A DNA stretch of 64,000 nt, taken from assembly GCF_033807715.1 (NCBI RefSeq), contig NC_084599.1, forward strand, positions 13,083,125-13,147,124. The letters run 5' to 3'. Under the pieces are notes generated by a model. That model worked only from the letters and a program-made list of their open reading frames with translations, had not been told where the DNA came from and searched no databases. Shown here piece by piece: positions 35,901 to 48,413 of this stretch (position 1 is its first letter; every line of letters begins with the position of its first letter). The stretch comes from Cololabis saira (Eukaryota; Chordata; Actinopteri; Beloniformes; Belonidae). The position numbers were made by a program, and so were the translations under genes.

Positions 35901-37169
35901 GCCATATATAGACCTGCACGACATTCAGGAGGAATTTTGGACCAGTCATCCTTACAGAGCTGCATGAGTTTAGAAACACTGTTGGATGTCTGCTGTTAAC
36001 GGATCAACTGAGGTCGTGCCACAGCATCTCTGGTGCTGGTCTGGGCTCTGGAGGGCAACATCATCCTCCGTGATGTTTTCCCATAGACTCCCTGCCCGTT
36101 AAATGACTTTAGCAAGGTAGACTTGTTTGTGGTAGAAAACAGTGTCGTTTTACGTGAGCAGCCTCACAGTGACTCAGTGTGTTACATTTGCTAAAATTGT
36201 CTCACTGTGCTTGTTCTGTACTTCACAAGGCCCTGAAAAGCACACTAAATGGAGAGGAGCTCAACGGCACAAAAAGCTCTGGTTTCAAGGTCTTTCATTT
36301 CATATTTCACACAAAAAAAACGAACACAAAAAAAACCGCCACAATGGACTCCCCTCCTCCTCTCTCCTCTCCTGTCCTCCATGACCAAGACTGCATCTCT
36401 CCGCATACTAAGCAGGGCCAATTTGTACTGCCAAAATTACCGGTGTCACTTCACATTTGTGGGATGAGAAGCTGAAGCTACTACCTGATCTCCATACAGT
36501 TGGAAGGAAGGAGAAGGAAAGCACAGCAGAAGGTCCGCGGGTGAGGGTAACCCAGATCATCTCCATCAACCAAACATATATTTACATACATTCAAGCACA
36601 AAGGAAGCAAAGCCTCAAGCTGGAAACCAAACATCACATTTGCAGTCTACAGTTCGCAATCGCAGACTTAACCCCCAGAAAGATGAGACAGGAGGCACCG
36701 GATGAGAGGGATGAAGGGAGAGAAGGAGGGAGGGGGTAGAAGGATGGCTGGAGGCAGAATCAGTGCACTGACAGGACTGTGACGGGGCTTAATTACCAGG
36801 CAAGCACTGCTCACTGCAAGCAATTTCTGCGAACTGTTGTCACATGAATACATTAAAACCTCCTACCACTGGACTGTGCGCTCTTCCTGCTGGCTTGCTG
36901 TGGATTAAGAGTCAAATTATAGAAAAGACATAGCGGCAAAGCTGGGCGGGCAGGGGTAGAGAGGATTGTAAGGAAGGGGGTTTAAGGCAGGGGGAAAGGA
37001 ATAGGAGGAAACGCATTATGTATTGCTGTAAGACAAAGAATGAGCTGTGTGTGGTTTCAAAAATCCCCTCTTCAGTTAAAATAAGCAACATTTGTCTTCG
37101 CATATGAGTAATAAACGCTTTTATTCTTTTCCCCTCCTTTCCCTTTGCACACCCCCTGCACACTGGCAG
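35901..37169. other. Intronic sequence before the first lectin exon
   Basis: 35930-36080 resembles a degraded copy of the repeat at 4385-4870. The rest shows no exon or element. A purine-rich stretch precedes the pyrimidine-rich acceptor region of the lectin exon (37130-37169). Confidence 0.4.
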
Positions 37170-37328
37170 ACACTGAGGGCTGTGAGCACTCATGGAGGAA
37201 ATTCCACGGCCACTGCTACAGGTATTTCAGCCGCAGACACACCTGGGAGGATGCTGAGAGGGACTGCAGGGAGCACAGCGGCCACCTGGCCAGCATCCAC
37301 AGCGCAGCTGAACAGAACTTCATCAGAG
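37170..37328 (+). CDS. ncan: Neurocan exon: C-type lectin domain, part 1
   Basis: Internal exon of 159 bp (53 codons), phase 1 at both ends, between 'cacactggcag' and 'gtaggt'. It encodes DTEGC..W.KF.GHCYRYF, the start of the lectin fold. Next comes a helix ([20 protein letters not shown]) and an [11 protein letters not shown] segment before the junction. The TW..AE..C and GHL.SI patterns are classical for long-form C-type lectin domains. The first two cysteines form the extra N-terminal disulfide. The exon size matches the first lectin exon of lectican genes. In neurocan this domain binds tenascins and other matrix partners around neurons; that role is from family knowledge. Confidence 0.96.
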
Positions 37329-38972
37329 GTAGGTGTGCACAAGGACGTGGCACTCACAGTGCAATATGAGTACACTTTTGCTTTATTTCATTTATTTATT
37401 TCGTAATTCTGACTGTATTGCAGAAAATGTGAAGACTTTATGAGATGGACTAATCCAAAAAGGGCAGTTAGGGGATTGATTATCAAGGTGCATTTCGTTT
37501 CACAGAAAATTCCTTTAGCGAGGGATTTAGTGAGCCTCCACTCATGTTCCTCCAGGACTTAACTGCTCTCTGTGATCAAATAGTTGATTCTTGCCCACTG
37601 ACTTCACCATGCTAATAGAGACTCACTTGGTCTTGTGTATCTCAGTCTTTCATCTCCTCAATCTTAATGTTTCTCCCCCTGGCAACACTCCGCTGCCACT
37701 TCACTCAGTAGGTTTTGTCATCTAGTCTCCGAGCCAATCAATCCCTACTTATTAGGCGTACATAGAGATATTGGGAGTAATGAGCATAACTTAATCCCCA
37801 TGAATGCAATGAATCAGCGCCTACAGGTGCAAGCTGGGGGAGGAGGTGGGATTTTAAAAGTGGCAGTGAGCTCGGCAGGCAGGAGACACCAGAAAGCATG
37901 AAAAACAAGAACGCCTTATTCCTTAAATAGACCTTTGAACAAGATGGAGTAATTGGAATAAACCACACAGACGCACGAAAGCGAGCACGCTCAAGATCGT
38001 CTGCCTTATCTAGTTCCCGGGGTTCACCTCACTTTTGCTCAACAGCAGTTTCCCAGCAGCAAGATCCTGTACTTCCCGCTCTCGTCTCGTGAGGACACTG
38101 GGACAACGCCACCGATCTAACTCCCATCTTTATTCTTCCTGCGCCCAGTTTGGAAGAAAGTGTTAAATTGCTCTGGAAATTGATGTCTCCACCCCTGCAA
38201 TAAGGAGATCAAAGCCATTAAGAAGATTTATGGGCCTGGTAATGATGTTAATCAGCACCATGATTGAAATCTGAATGTGTGTGCAGGTGCAAGCACCCCC
38301 CCCCACACACACAAATGAGATTAAGCCAAAACACCATTAGGGAAATTTCCTTTCACACGGGCAGAAATCTCATCACTAGTGCATCACAGACACAAACAGT
38401 ATGTCTCTGTTATTGTTTGTCTTACAGCCGCGGCCAACGTCAGCGTACATGTGTAGAACCTGCTGCTGAAATAGATCACGCCGCGTAGAATTAAGAAGCA
38501 CTCGATTGATTTTACACCAAAGGGTCACCTTAACAACCAAAGAGGTTTGCTGCTGAATCTGTGAAAATAGTAATGGCAGCAGAGCTTTGTGGAGGAGTTT
38601 ATTGTTGTAAGTGAAAGCTTTTCAGCAGCTGTGTGAATCAAAAACAGCTTACAGAAAATTACTGAGCAAGGCTGGACGAATGAAGGCAATCTGTTGGCTG
38701 CTTTTTACCGTCAAGCTGTTCCTCAGTCTTGACCTAAACCTAATTACAAAACAGTAAATTTATCTTTAACTCTTTAAAGATAATCTATTCTACTTCTGGA
38801 TGCTTTTTTTTAATTAAAAAAAAATAAATGTCGAGATAATCGTCGTTTCCGTGCATTAGAGGAGCATTAATGAGAAAAACTATGTAAAAATGATAAAAGC
38901 TTGACCGTGAGCATCAGTTCACATCTTTATAAAGTCTCTATCTATTCATTTTCTGTGTGTTTACATCTTCAG
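37329..38972. other. Neurocan intron within the lectin cassette
   Basis: 1.6 kb intron with GT and AG borders. No element or other gene recognised; short CA and C-rich runs near 38300. Confidence 0.7.
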
Positions 38973-39055
38973 CTCTGAGCCATGACAACACCTGGATTGG
39001 CTTGAACGACCGTACCGTGGAGGATGACTTTCAGTGGACGGATAAGATGGATCTG
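38973..39055 (+). CDS. ncan: Neurocan exon: C-type lectin domain, part 2
   Basis: Internal exon of 83 bp between 'ttacatcttcag' and 'gtgagg', entering in phase 1 and leaving in phase 0. It encodes [20 protein letters not shown] followed by a QWTDKMDL end. The WIGL block is the most conserved core strand motif of C-type lectin domains. The NTWIGLNDR and FQWTD wording is closer to neurocan than to versican or aggrecan, which have YQWIGLND and FRWSD/FRWTD. The 83-bp size is the usual one for this exon in lecticans. Confidence 0.96.
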
Positions 39056-39260
39056 GTGAGGAACCAGTTGTCTGTTTCACTTTTTAGACCTTTCAAGATC
39101 CCAGTGGAGTTTAAGCTCTGAGAGAAACTGACACCCGCAGCATTGAGCGATATTCACGATCCCGACAACATTGTCTCTTCTGATCATTTTGTATGAACAT
39201 GTTGCAGAGAGCAGAGCTGATTTCTGAGCTTTGTGTTTCTTTTTCTGTGCACATTGGCAG

Positions 39261-39405
39261 CAATATGAGAACTGGCGCGAAAACCAGCCGGACAACTTCT
39301 TTGCTGGAGGAGAGGACTGCGTGGTCATGATTGCTCATGAGAACGGCAAATGGAATGACGTACCCTGCAACTACAACCTGCCTTATGTTTGCAAGAAGGG
39401 AACCG
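39261..39405 (+). CDS. ncan: Neurocan exon: C-type lectin domain, part 3 (calcium site)
   Basis: Internal exon of 145 bp between 'cacattggcag' and 'gtgagt', phase 0 in and phase 1 out. It encodes [20 protein letters not shown], then a [18 protein letters not shown] block ending YVCKKGT. QPD and WND are the two motifs that form the calcium site of C-type lectins (QPD rather than EPN). The three cysteines (EDC, VPC, VC) complete the two conserved disulfides. [10 protein letters not shown] and NLPYVCKK are neurocan-like. The preceding intron is only 205 bp, so exons 2 and 3 of the domain are close together. Confidence 0.97.
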
Positions 39406-41811
39406 GTGAGTTAACTAGTCCTCTGATAATCCCCCAGGGAAAATATTCAATTGCAAATCAGCTTACAGCTGAAAGTCACACAACTGAACATATTTGCACT
39501 CCCACTCCAATTACACAGCATTTCATGAACAAATAAAACCCCCACCAATCAGACGCTCAAGTTTGACATTCTTATGTCTTTCCTTTTATTTCTTCTGGTT
39601 AACAAGATAAGCGTTAGGCATGTTTGCACAGTGCTGTGCCAGAACCAGAAAAATGAAATCCCTGTCATCTCAAACATGTTCACACCGTGCTAACTATTGT
39701 TTCAGTAAAGTGAAGAGAGGAGACGGTCCAGGACAGATCAGGCAAAATCAAGTGGTGTAAAGTGTGCTTCTGCTTGACGGCGGACACAGTGACTCTCTGC
39801 TGGTGGATCTGTGGGTTCCACATGTCTGTTCATCGCCACAGCATCATGCAGCACCCCCCACCACACACAACAGCAACAGCACCGTCTGTGACAAAGCTGA
39901 AAACTGAGAGAGCGTGTCATGATCTGCTTCCCTCTGTAAAGCAGCCACCACACCTCCACTAAGTGACTGCTCACTTTTGTGCTTCTTGCACAGTTTCTGT
40001 CATTGGTTGTCTCATTACTTTCTCTACTCGTGCTATCCTCATCCGTTGTACCGATGCAGATTTCAGGTTGCGTTCTGTTCCCCGCTGCACCCCCAGGCTG
40101 TCACTGGCAGCGTTGCCTGCCGCCTGCTGCTCTCCTGAGCTACTCGGCATTGTCTGATTTTTATGCAGACATAAAGAGCATTTATGTTCAACACCACCAC
40201 GCTCAAAGCATTTGTATGAACCATTCCCATGTTTCATTTGGAATGGCACATTAAGAGTTTTCCCAGGGGTTGTTGGGCCACATAAATGCCTGTTTCAGCA
40301 GTGATTGGACATGTTGCAACCTTACTTCCTTACAGCCCAGGAAAACAATTTTGAAGCCACTGCCACACTTTGCACACTGGGTGACCTTGTCTTCTTTTTG
40401 GGATGAATGGCGGTACCTTAGTCATCTTTGAAGAGAGAGATTTCAAACATGCCATCTAATGTTAGGCCAGGTTTTTACAAACTCCTTTTGAGTAGCCAGT
40501 TGATTTTACAGGTGATTAGGATGACTGACATAGAGGTTAAGGAGGCCGTTTGCTGCAGGATGTGAACGGAAAGCATTGAAAAAGAACCAGGAACTGTGAA
40601 GACTGAGTGATGTTAGATATCAAGACTGGCTGAGAAAAGACAAATGGTAGATGAAGAAAAGGTCAAAGGAGAGACAACCTCCCTGTGCTGTCGCTTCTTT
40701 GGTATGAAACATCTTTAAAGTGGAAACATAAGATAGAAAGCTGATGAAATGATCTTCAGGCAAGTTCTCACAAGTGTTGCAGCTCATTTCTGTTAAAGCT
40801 CAGGGACTAACGGCAAACGTACCCCAAGGTGATTCTCAGCCCCCCGACTGTGTCATATTCTGCACTATGAACATCTGGTATGTGCAGGAAGAGATTGACA
40901 CTGAGCGTCTTGCATCAGTCGACGTACAGCTTCTAAGACTGCTCTCTCATCAACTCTCTTCAACTTCAGGAAGCTTTGTGTCTGCTGTTCGTATCACAGC
41001 TCCATTTTATTTTGGCACGTTTAGCTCACATCTTTGGGAAGAAGAATATGTCCCCTTTGAAGACCACAGAACATAACTCAAAAGAGAAAGGAGAGGAAAC
41101 TTATGGGTCAGAGACCATTAGAGATTTCTTTCTCTCTCTCTCTCTCTCTCTCTCACTTATTTCCATACTAGTGAGGGATGTGACCGCTGCTACAAAGCAG
41201 TTTTATGTTTGGCTTTTCCCTTCAGGGGCCGCCACAGCCAACGCTGATGTTAATGCAGAGTTCTAGTTGCCCCACAATAAGCAAATATTCTGCTTATTAG
41301 TGAACCATACCTCTGTTACGACTGTATAAAACCTTACTTATGTCATCCTCTGCAACAAACGGATCCCCTGAGGCATTCCTGTTCTATTTTTATGGGAAAT
41401 GAAAGCCATTTCCCTCTTAAGCAAGGTGTTGCGCCACTTCTGATGCACACTGTCACAAGTCCCCGGCATCCAGCCCACCTCTGACCTCAATCAGTCACTT
41501 GCAATCACCAGCGTCTTTTCATCTCCTTCCCGCTCCTCCATCAGCCTCTTTTTAACTCTAAGTAACCCTGTGTACTGTCTTGTCCTATCAGCGGGGTTTG
41601 GCAGCAACACGCTGAGATTTCCGTGCCTTATTTCTAATTATCATAGCCCAGGTGATCCGTTTGTCGTTTCATCGCATCGACCTATCAGGCACCTTGATCA
41701 GCTACCTGGAGGGTGCTACTCAGGGTGACATATCACACAGATGGGGAGTTTTTTATTTATTTTTTTTGCTTTAACTGAAAGGAAGAGAGAGGCAGTCACC
41801 TGGTGATAGGA
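39406..41811. other. Neurocan intron, first part
   Basis: Start of the 9.0 kb intron between the lectin and CCP exons. A (CT)n tract is at 41130-41154. Small overlapping frames at 39738-40254 have no domain features. No element with clear borders until the L1-type insertion. Confidence 0.45.
41130..41154 (+). repeat. (CT)n microsatellite
   Basis: Twelve CT units, UC-rich in the sense transcript; 1.7 kb downstream of the third lectin exon. Confidence 0.9.
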
Positions 41812-41828
41812 TGAAGGTAACTCTTTTT

Positions 41829-42780
41829 TTTTTTTTTTAACATTTATTAGAACCAGTTCCTTGACAGTCTCACACAGTATGACAGGTACAAATACACAGC
41901 TTGGTATCAAAATAACATCGTATCAAATAGACAAACAAATTGCCATGAGGTGAAAGGATATTGCTCATAAGTCCACTTATTTCAGAATACTAAAGAAAAA
42001 AAAAAAAAATTAAAAAATTAAAAAAGAGGAAAATTCAACTAGCTCAGTTGCACAGAAACGATATTCTCACTTCTCTAAATACATTCTAACAGGTGTCCAT
42101 TTCGTAAGATACACGTCCGTCTGGAGTCGAAGCTTTGCCGTTATGTGCTCCATACAGTTCACATCCTTAAGTCTTTGGGTCCACTGGTCCAGTGTGGCTG
42201 GATGAGGCTTAAGCCAATTTACTGTGATCATTTTATGTGCAATCAACAAAAGCGCCCTGAGTAAAGACACACAGTTTTTCCCTAAATCTGTTAACAGAAC
42301 AGTACCCAAAAGTAGTTGCTGTGGTTCTATTGTTCTATTTAAATTCAAAATCTCACTTATCTGTCGCTTCACAATCTCACAGAATTTTTGCAATTTAGGG
42401 CAATCCCAAAAAATGTGAGAGAAGTCCCCTATCATGCCACAACCCCTCCAACAAAGGGGGGAACAGTTATTATCATATCTAGCTATCACTAAAGGAGTCT
42501 TAAAATATCTAATTTTCAACTTCCAGCTAAATTCTCTCCAGGTTGGGCTGCTTAAACACTTCTGCCAGGGTACCCAAGAATTCTCCCACTCCTCATCAGC
42601 AACTATGGCATTAGCTTCCAATTCCCATTTACCTTTCACATCCAGCGTATCTACTGATGTGTCCATATGAATCCTACTGTATATACAAGATATTGTGTTT
42701 TTAGTGTTCATTTTTTTCTCCGCTATCTCAATCCAATATTGTTCAAAATTAGATGGGGCTTCTTTAATTTTTTCCCACTC
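41829..42780 (-). mobile_element. 5'-truncated L1-type LINE insertion with 17-bp TSD
   Basis: A minus-strand retrotransposon copy. Its poly(A) end appears as the T run from 41823, and the direct repeat TGAAGGTAACTCTTTTT flanks it at 41812-41828 and 42781-42797. This is the signature of target-primed reverse transcription. The body encodes the C-terminal part of ORF2. Because the duplication is intact and the reading frame is open, the insertion looks young. It lies antisense in a neurocan intron. Confidence 0.88.
42067..42780 (-). pseudogene. LINE ORF2 C-terminus with zf-RVT-type domain
   Basis: An uninterrupted minus-strand frame of about 238 codons runs from the truncation point (42780) to a stop at 42067. 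It starts EWEKIKEAPSNFEQYW and contains CWRGCGMIGDF..HIFWDCP. That Cys/His spacing is typical of the zinc-binding region after the reverse transcriptase in fish Tx1/L1-type LINEs. The 5' two thirds (endonuclease and RT) are missing, so it cannot mobilise itself. Family assignment is from motif memory. Confidence 0.75.
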
Positions 42781-42797
42781 TGAAGGTAACTCTTTTT

Positions 42798-43499
42798 GTG
42801 CATGTTATTTGATTAAACCCTTGACACAAGCCTCCAGTTAACAGTCACATGCTGAACGCCGTCACCGGTAACATCTAACATGGTATATATTCCAGAAATT
42901 GTGATAAACCTATACCTTAAACTCATATATCTATAAAACTACAGTTTATGCTGTGAAATAGGATGTATATATACTGAGTGAACAATAAATAAGATCTATA
43001 TTTATTAGTTTTATCTTTTTTACTGGGAAGCAATATGTTGATAGGACAGATTGTTCTTGCTGGATCGTCATTCTTTAGGGATGGATAAATACATTTGTTA
43101 TAAAAGGAAAAGTGTTGGCGCGGATCCAACGTTACGGTTTCATTTGAATGACATTGAATGAACATTAACTAGTCCTTGGTTCTGAGATCATCCAGCTAAA
43201 ACGTTAAGACATTAACCTTAAACAGGACACGGAAGTATTATAAAATCATCCCACCATTGTAAATAGATTTTTTATCTACTGGGGGAAGAAATCCAATTTT
43301 GCACGGCGGTCTTTTCAGACATCCGGAGCACCGTGGGAAATTATAAGCTGTTGACATTCCCTTCAGCAGCCAGTGTGGCTGGTGTGTCATGATTATGGTG
43401 TATTACACAAATAGCTGTTATTTCATTGTATTTAACATAACAGTCTGGATTATGAGTATTATATTAAATTGTATATATTGTTTTATGAGCTCAACGGTA
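42798..43499. other. Intronic sequence, no gene seen
   Basis: AT-rich, no recognised element or exon. Confidence 0.45.
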
Positions 43500-43625
43500 G
43501 CTACGCACCTAGAGGATTCCCGCTCTCAAATCTTATCTATAGGGTCTTTCTGCGTGGAGTTTGCATGTTCTCCCCGTGCGTGATTGTGTAGTCTCTGACA
43601 CTCCTGCCAACGTCCAAAGTGTAGA
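43500..43625 (-). repeat. Tail-type SINE/LINE repeat fragment, opposite strand
   Basis: Contains 'tctgcgtggagtttgcatgt' followed by 'tctccccgtg', the reverse complement of the distal part of the common teleost tail repeat seen at 2049-2180. It is short and diverged. Confidence 0.5.
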
Positions 43626-43643
43626 CAACAGATGGATACTGCT

Positions 43644-44647
43644 TTAAAGCGACACTACGTAACTTTTCCACCTTAATATCATATTTCCAGAGTCATTGTG
43701 ATGGTACAGCAACTTCCAACAGGTTTAATGAACTGTCTGTATCACCTTCACTGGCACTATGTAACTTTGAGGAGCATGGTAGGAACCCTTCCACACTAAA
43801 AAACTACAAATCGTTACGACTTTGACTGCTTTACGGCATACGTCACTTCCCCCTCCTTCCCGATTCGTAGTCGAGACGAAAATGGGCGGGGCGTGGAGCG
43901 CAGCTCCGCAGAAGCTGGTAACCCGTTGCTGCGTTGTGGCTGCAGCAGCTCCACACAACAGACGTGGGGAAAAGATCCTAATGGTTTAACTTTCCACCGC
44001 TTTCCTGCTCGGAGGCAGAACCACGGAGGCCGGCCAATTATCTGAGATAACAAATTAAAAGAGTCGTCGGCTCGGTTGGATCGCGGCTGTAACGAGTCCG
44101 ACCAAACGTAATAACGTTCCTCAGTAAACAAACCAACACGCACACAGACGGGCGTCGGATCAAAACACGGGTTTATTAAACCACAAACAAACACTCACAG
44201 ACCGGGGTCGGATCATTCAAACGGGTTTTATTCCCCACTACTCCAGCTAAACGCAGTTGCTGGCCAGCTCTCTGCGGTGCGATTAATTTTGTTGAGGAAA
44301 AAATATTAACTATTTGATTTGTAGCTGCAGAGGAAAAAAATAATCTCACGAGGAAAAAAAAATATTGCTCACGCCTCGGAGCCTCTTCAGCATAATATAG
44401 CAGTCAAAAAAAAAAGAAAAGAAAAGTAAGAGGAATACAAAACATGTACTGTATGTTGTACTATTATAGTAATTTATTGAAACACATGGTCAAACATTTA
44501 CCAAAGCAGCTGGGGACAGGAGTTTTCCGGCAGTACGCGCTGGTGCTCATGGGAAACGTAGTGTTCTTTCTGGTAAAACACTACCGCTTTTGTCCAAAAG
44601 ATGCCGCCAAACTCAGAAAAGCTGAAAGTTACGTTGTGCTGCTTTAA
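43644..44647. mobile_element. TTAA-flanked piggyBac-type element, third family
   Basis: Left TTAAAGCGACACTACGTAAC and right (reverse complement) TTAAAGCAGCACAACGTAAC are inverted repeats, each bordered by TTAA. It is 1004 bp with a CpG-rich part at 43840-44170 and no transposase. The sequence right after the left end ('cttttccaccttaatatcat') recurs at 63962 in another copy, so the left border is confirmed. Confidence 0.82.
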
Positions 44648-46336
44648 TATGTAATGTTGTGTATTGTTGAAATGATGATAAATTTGGCAAGTCACTGGAA
44701 AGTTGTAAGTCCTGCTTAAAAACCACGACAACTAATACAATTAGTCACTTTCTCAGTGAGGAGGTGTTGTCCAAAATGCTTCTCTGGCTCATCAGTTTAC
44801 TTACTTGCATCATAGAAAAGAAAGAAAAGAAACACATCCCCTATAGTTAGAAAGGATGTGACAGAGACAGGAAGAGGAGATGCCAAAAGTGAGGAGCCGT
44901 AATTGCCAATTGTGAGCTTCACATTACGATTAAGGATTTGTAAATCATCTGAGTTGATGAAAGACCTCTGCACAGGCGACACTAAAGGTTTCTTTCTCTG
45001 AGCTCTTCCAGAAGCACCTGCTCTCCTCACCCCCCGTCTCTTTGATGTGCGTTCACGGGCAGGAAAATCCCCAAGGGCAGTGGAGGGGCAATGACTTACA
45101 GAAGTGACAGAGCGTAGAAATAATGGTCCTCCTTTTCAGGGGAGAGGATATGAGCAAGCATAAGTTAGCTTAATGAAAAATATTCTTGCTTTCTTAACAA
45201 ATTACAATACTCACCGAAAAAGAGTTCAACTTTTTGGGAAAATGACTTTGTGTTTTTCTTGTTGAGTGTTACATAATGTGCATGTATGAAATTCAAAGCT
45301 GAGGTTTTAGAAAGTTTTAGAAATATCCAACATCCACCTGCTGTGAGTATTCTGCATCAGTGAATAAAACACATAAGTGAATATTCTACCACTTTAAATT
45401 CCAGCACAACTGGCTGATTTATGAAAGGGTTTACAGTTAAAAGAGCCACATCTAATATTTTGAAACAAGACTCCCCGTGTGGTCAGTTAAACATCTCTGC
45501 TGTTTTGCATTTAAAAGCAGTGATATCTTTTTATGATATCTCCCGTGGGATATTCCCTTTTTTTTTTTTCATTTCAGATTTTGAGGACATAGGGTCGTTG
45601 AGATTCTTGGGCCATCTTTCATAAACTGCAGGCACTTTTTTGAAGTCAGTCCAAAGAAATGTCAATGTCATTCAGATCTTGGTGCCCTGAAGTAGCATGG
45701 CAAGACCACTTTAACATTTGGCCCTTATAGGACATCCATACTGCATTTTCTGGTGTGTTTAGGCTTGTTATCCTGCTGTAAAAGCGATTCCCTACAACAT
45801 GGTGTGCTTGGGGATGATACGGTTGCATGGGTGTGTAGAGGAGGGCGCGCTAAACTAAGCTCAACATGTTAAAGATGATGTTTCATCCTTCACCTCATGG
45901 CTGTTGGCCATTTGAATATCGCTTCATCTTTTACTGCATCCACAGTAACTGACTTTTGCCTGCCGCAGTGAACCACAGCTGTGTGCGTAACTTGATGAAG
46001 ATGAGACATAAAAAATACAAGAGTAAGCTGAGACACAGTTTCTGTGAGTTTTTTTTTTTCCTCCCTAATTTAAAGCCACGTTGTGTTTTTGTCACATCTT
46101 ATAAAACAAAAGGCTCCATCTCCCAGTCGGTCTCAGCAGCTGCCAGCGGCAACACGACATACTTAAGTGCTGCAATGTGTTATTTGATCAACTGAAAGGC
46201 CGCGTTTGTCCACATGTAATGATTCCCTGTGAGCCTCTCTCGCAGTAGTGCTTAGTAGAAAGTACACAATCACAGACACACTTCTCGCCACTTTTACCTT
46301 TACAAACATGGTCATCAGCAGGTGCGTGGATGCTTC
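44648..46336. other. Intronic sequence, no gene seen
   Basis: 45595-45790 has wording similar to the repeat at 4385-4870 and may be another degraded piece. No exon or bounded element. Confidence 0.4.
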
Positions 46337-46848
46337 TTAAAGGGGACCTATTATGAAAAACACTTTTTCTCTAGCTTTAAAATATATAAAGTGGTCTCCC
46401 CTCAGCCTGCCAACTCAGAGAAGGAGGAAAGCAACCGATTTCTGGAGTGTCTGTACAGCCGCCCGGTTGAGCGATCCAGTGTGATGTGGATCTACGAGCC
46501 GTTCAGATTCTGCTCCCTATGTTACGTAACGGCGGGCGCGATTTGCATCGGTTGGCCTCCGATGCGTGAAACCACAGCCACAACTCACTCCTCCGGCTGG
46601 AGCTTCCGCCATTTTTTCATAGCGGTGTATCGCATCATTCAGGCAGCCAATCAGGACAGAGCCTCATTATCATAGCCCCGCCCACTCAGAATCCTGCATA
46701 AATAATGAGGTTAGAGAATGGGAAGATAAAGACATGGTTTAGAGGCTGAATTTCTAATTTATTTAGCAAAAACAATCAAAAGCTTGTATTTAAGACATTC
46801 AAGGCCTGTTTAAAATAGGTATTAGATGCCATAATAGGTCCCCTTTAA
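46337..46848. mobile_element. TTAA-flanked piggyBac-type element, fourth family
   Basis: TTAAAGGGGACCTATTATG at the left and CATAATAGGTCCCCTTTAA at the right: 19-bp perfect inverted repeats that include TTAA. It is 512 bp with a GC-richer middle (46400-46690) and no transposase. I recall this terminus as frequent in percomorph fish. Confidence 0.88.
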
Positions 46849-46938
46849 GTCATAAAAAAGTGCAGAGGAACTGGTATTTAGCTGAAAGTATCCAGCTGAC
46901 CCCGTCCCCCAGTCGCTCCACCCCTGCACAAACACACT

Positions 46939-46941
<3 letters not shown>

Positions 46942-47019
<78 letters not shown>
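46942..47019. repeat. (CA)n microsatellite
   Basis: About 78 bp of pure CA. His/Thr and Val/Cys frames across it are artefacts. Confidence 0.97.
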
Positions 47020-47021
<2 letters not shown>

Positions 47022-47807
47022 CTTGGTCTCTACAGCACACATACACGTCTTTGCTCTTGACATCTAATGTTTACCAGACTGAAACTATTTCGTATTACTT
47101 CGAAGCATTACTATTGTGAAGGTGCACCCTGAGCTAAAAAAAACTCTCCTCATCCAGAAGCTTAAAAAACAACGTAGGAGACCGAGAGGAGCCTCTGGTT
47201 TACTTTCCAAATGGGATTTTTCCCATATCCGGCTTTTATGTTGTACTTCAAAACCTCTACATCCTCTAGGCTCCCTCAACATCATTGATATATATTTGCT
47301 TCTTTTGAATTTGTTGACCTTTTTTTTTTACCTCTTCTTAAGTATAATGAACTTAAAATGCCCCCACTCCGAGGGGAAACGCATTCAACAGTGAGAAAGA
47401 CTGGAAGCACATGGAAAACTATCCCTTTGTCTTCCATTCGTGTTGATCCGGTGATCATCTCAACTGAGGATGGAGATGCTTATTGTCCTATCCGTCCATA
47501 ATTCATTAGAACGTACATGTGGTGATGAGGTTTTTATGGGAATGAATTATGCTTTTCCCTCAAAAAAGATTGAGGAGGAATTACAACAAAGGCTTGCTGA
47601 GGGTCAGGGCCGATCGTCCACTGACGTCTTAGATCCATAAAATCTAATTTTAAATGTACTGTATATATAAAGGGCTTTTTTTCTAGTCTTGTTGGTTATC
47701 CAAAGGGTTAAGGCTTTTACACGTCAAGTCGCATTCATCCATCCACACAAACGTTCTCACAGCCCTATCTTTATTTATACGGGTTCAAACACACTTTTAT
47801 CTTGACC
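47020..47807. other. Intronic sequence, no gene seen
   Basis: Nothing recognised. Confidence 0.45.
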
Positions 47808-47935
47808 ATCAAGTGCAATGTGCTGTTAAGTGTCTTGTTCGAGGGCACTTCCTGGGATGGACTGCCACACTACGAACTGAACCATGCACCTTCCAGCTGA
47901 CAGATGATTGCAGCTGAACCGCAGCCACCTGAAGA
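47808..47935 (-). repeat. tRNA-related SINE-like repeat, degraded
   Basis: The phrases 'aagtgtcttgttcgagggca', 'gaactgaaccatgcaccttc' and 'gaaccgcagccacc' resemble, on the minus strand, a common fish repeat. In that repeat a B-box-like GGTTCGAATCCC and an A-box-like TGGCTCAGGAGG region derive from a tRNA. It is strongly diverged here. Confidence 0.4.
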
Positions 47936-48413
47936 CGATATATGATCTGGTACAAAGTTAAGATCGGGAGAAGTTGCAGTGTTGCAAGGAAAACCCATGA
48001 CTGATTCAAAAACGATGGGCACTGAAGAATTGACTCCTGTTGAGCCTTTGTAAACTTTTCTTCATTCTATCTCAATGCTGTGTGTTTCGAAAAGGCCATG
48101 TTACCTTGAAAGAACTCCCACTCACCTGGGCAGATTTGTTTTCCTGCACACCCTTGAATCCATATTTGAATAAGAGCGCTGTAACCAGCTTGTGTGTGTA
48201 TGTGAGTCCTTTAAATTATTCAACACAGTGAGTGTATGTTTATACCATCAGGACCACGGTTTAGTGAGGTATGTCGATAAAATAAATCCAGCTAAAAAGC
48301 TTTATCATTTAGGGACCACCCTTACTTATTAGATCCTAGTCACAGAACAGGAAATATCAACCAAAAAAAAAATGACAACCTGACTAACATCTGGTATTTT
48401 TCTGTCTCTCTAG
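47936..48413. other. End of the neurocan intron before the CCP exon
   Basis: No element recognised. The pyrimidine tract 'ggtatttttctgtctctctag' directly precedes the CCP exon. Confidence 0.6.

Noticed and set aside
43814..44194. 126-codon minus-strand frame
   Set aside because: Inside the TTAA-flanked element core; no transposase or host domain seen.
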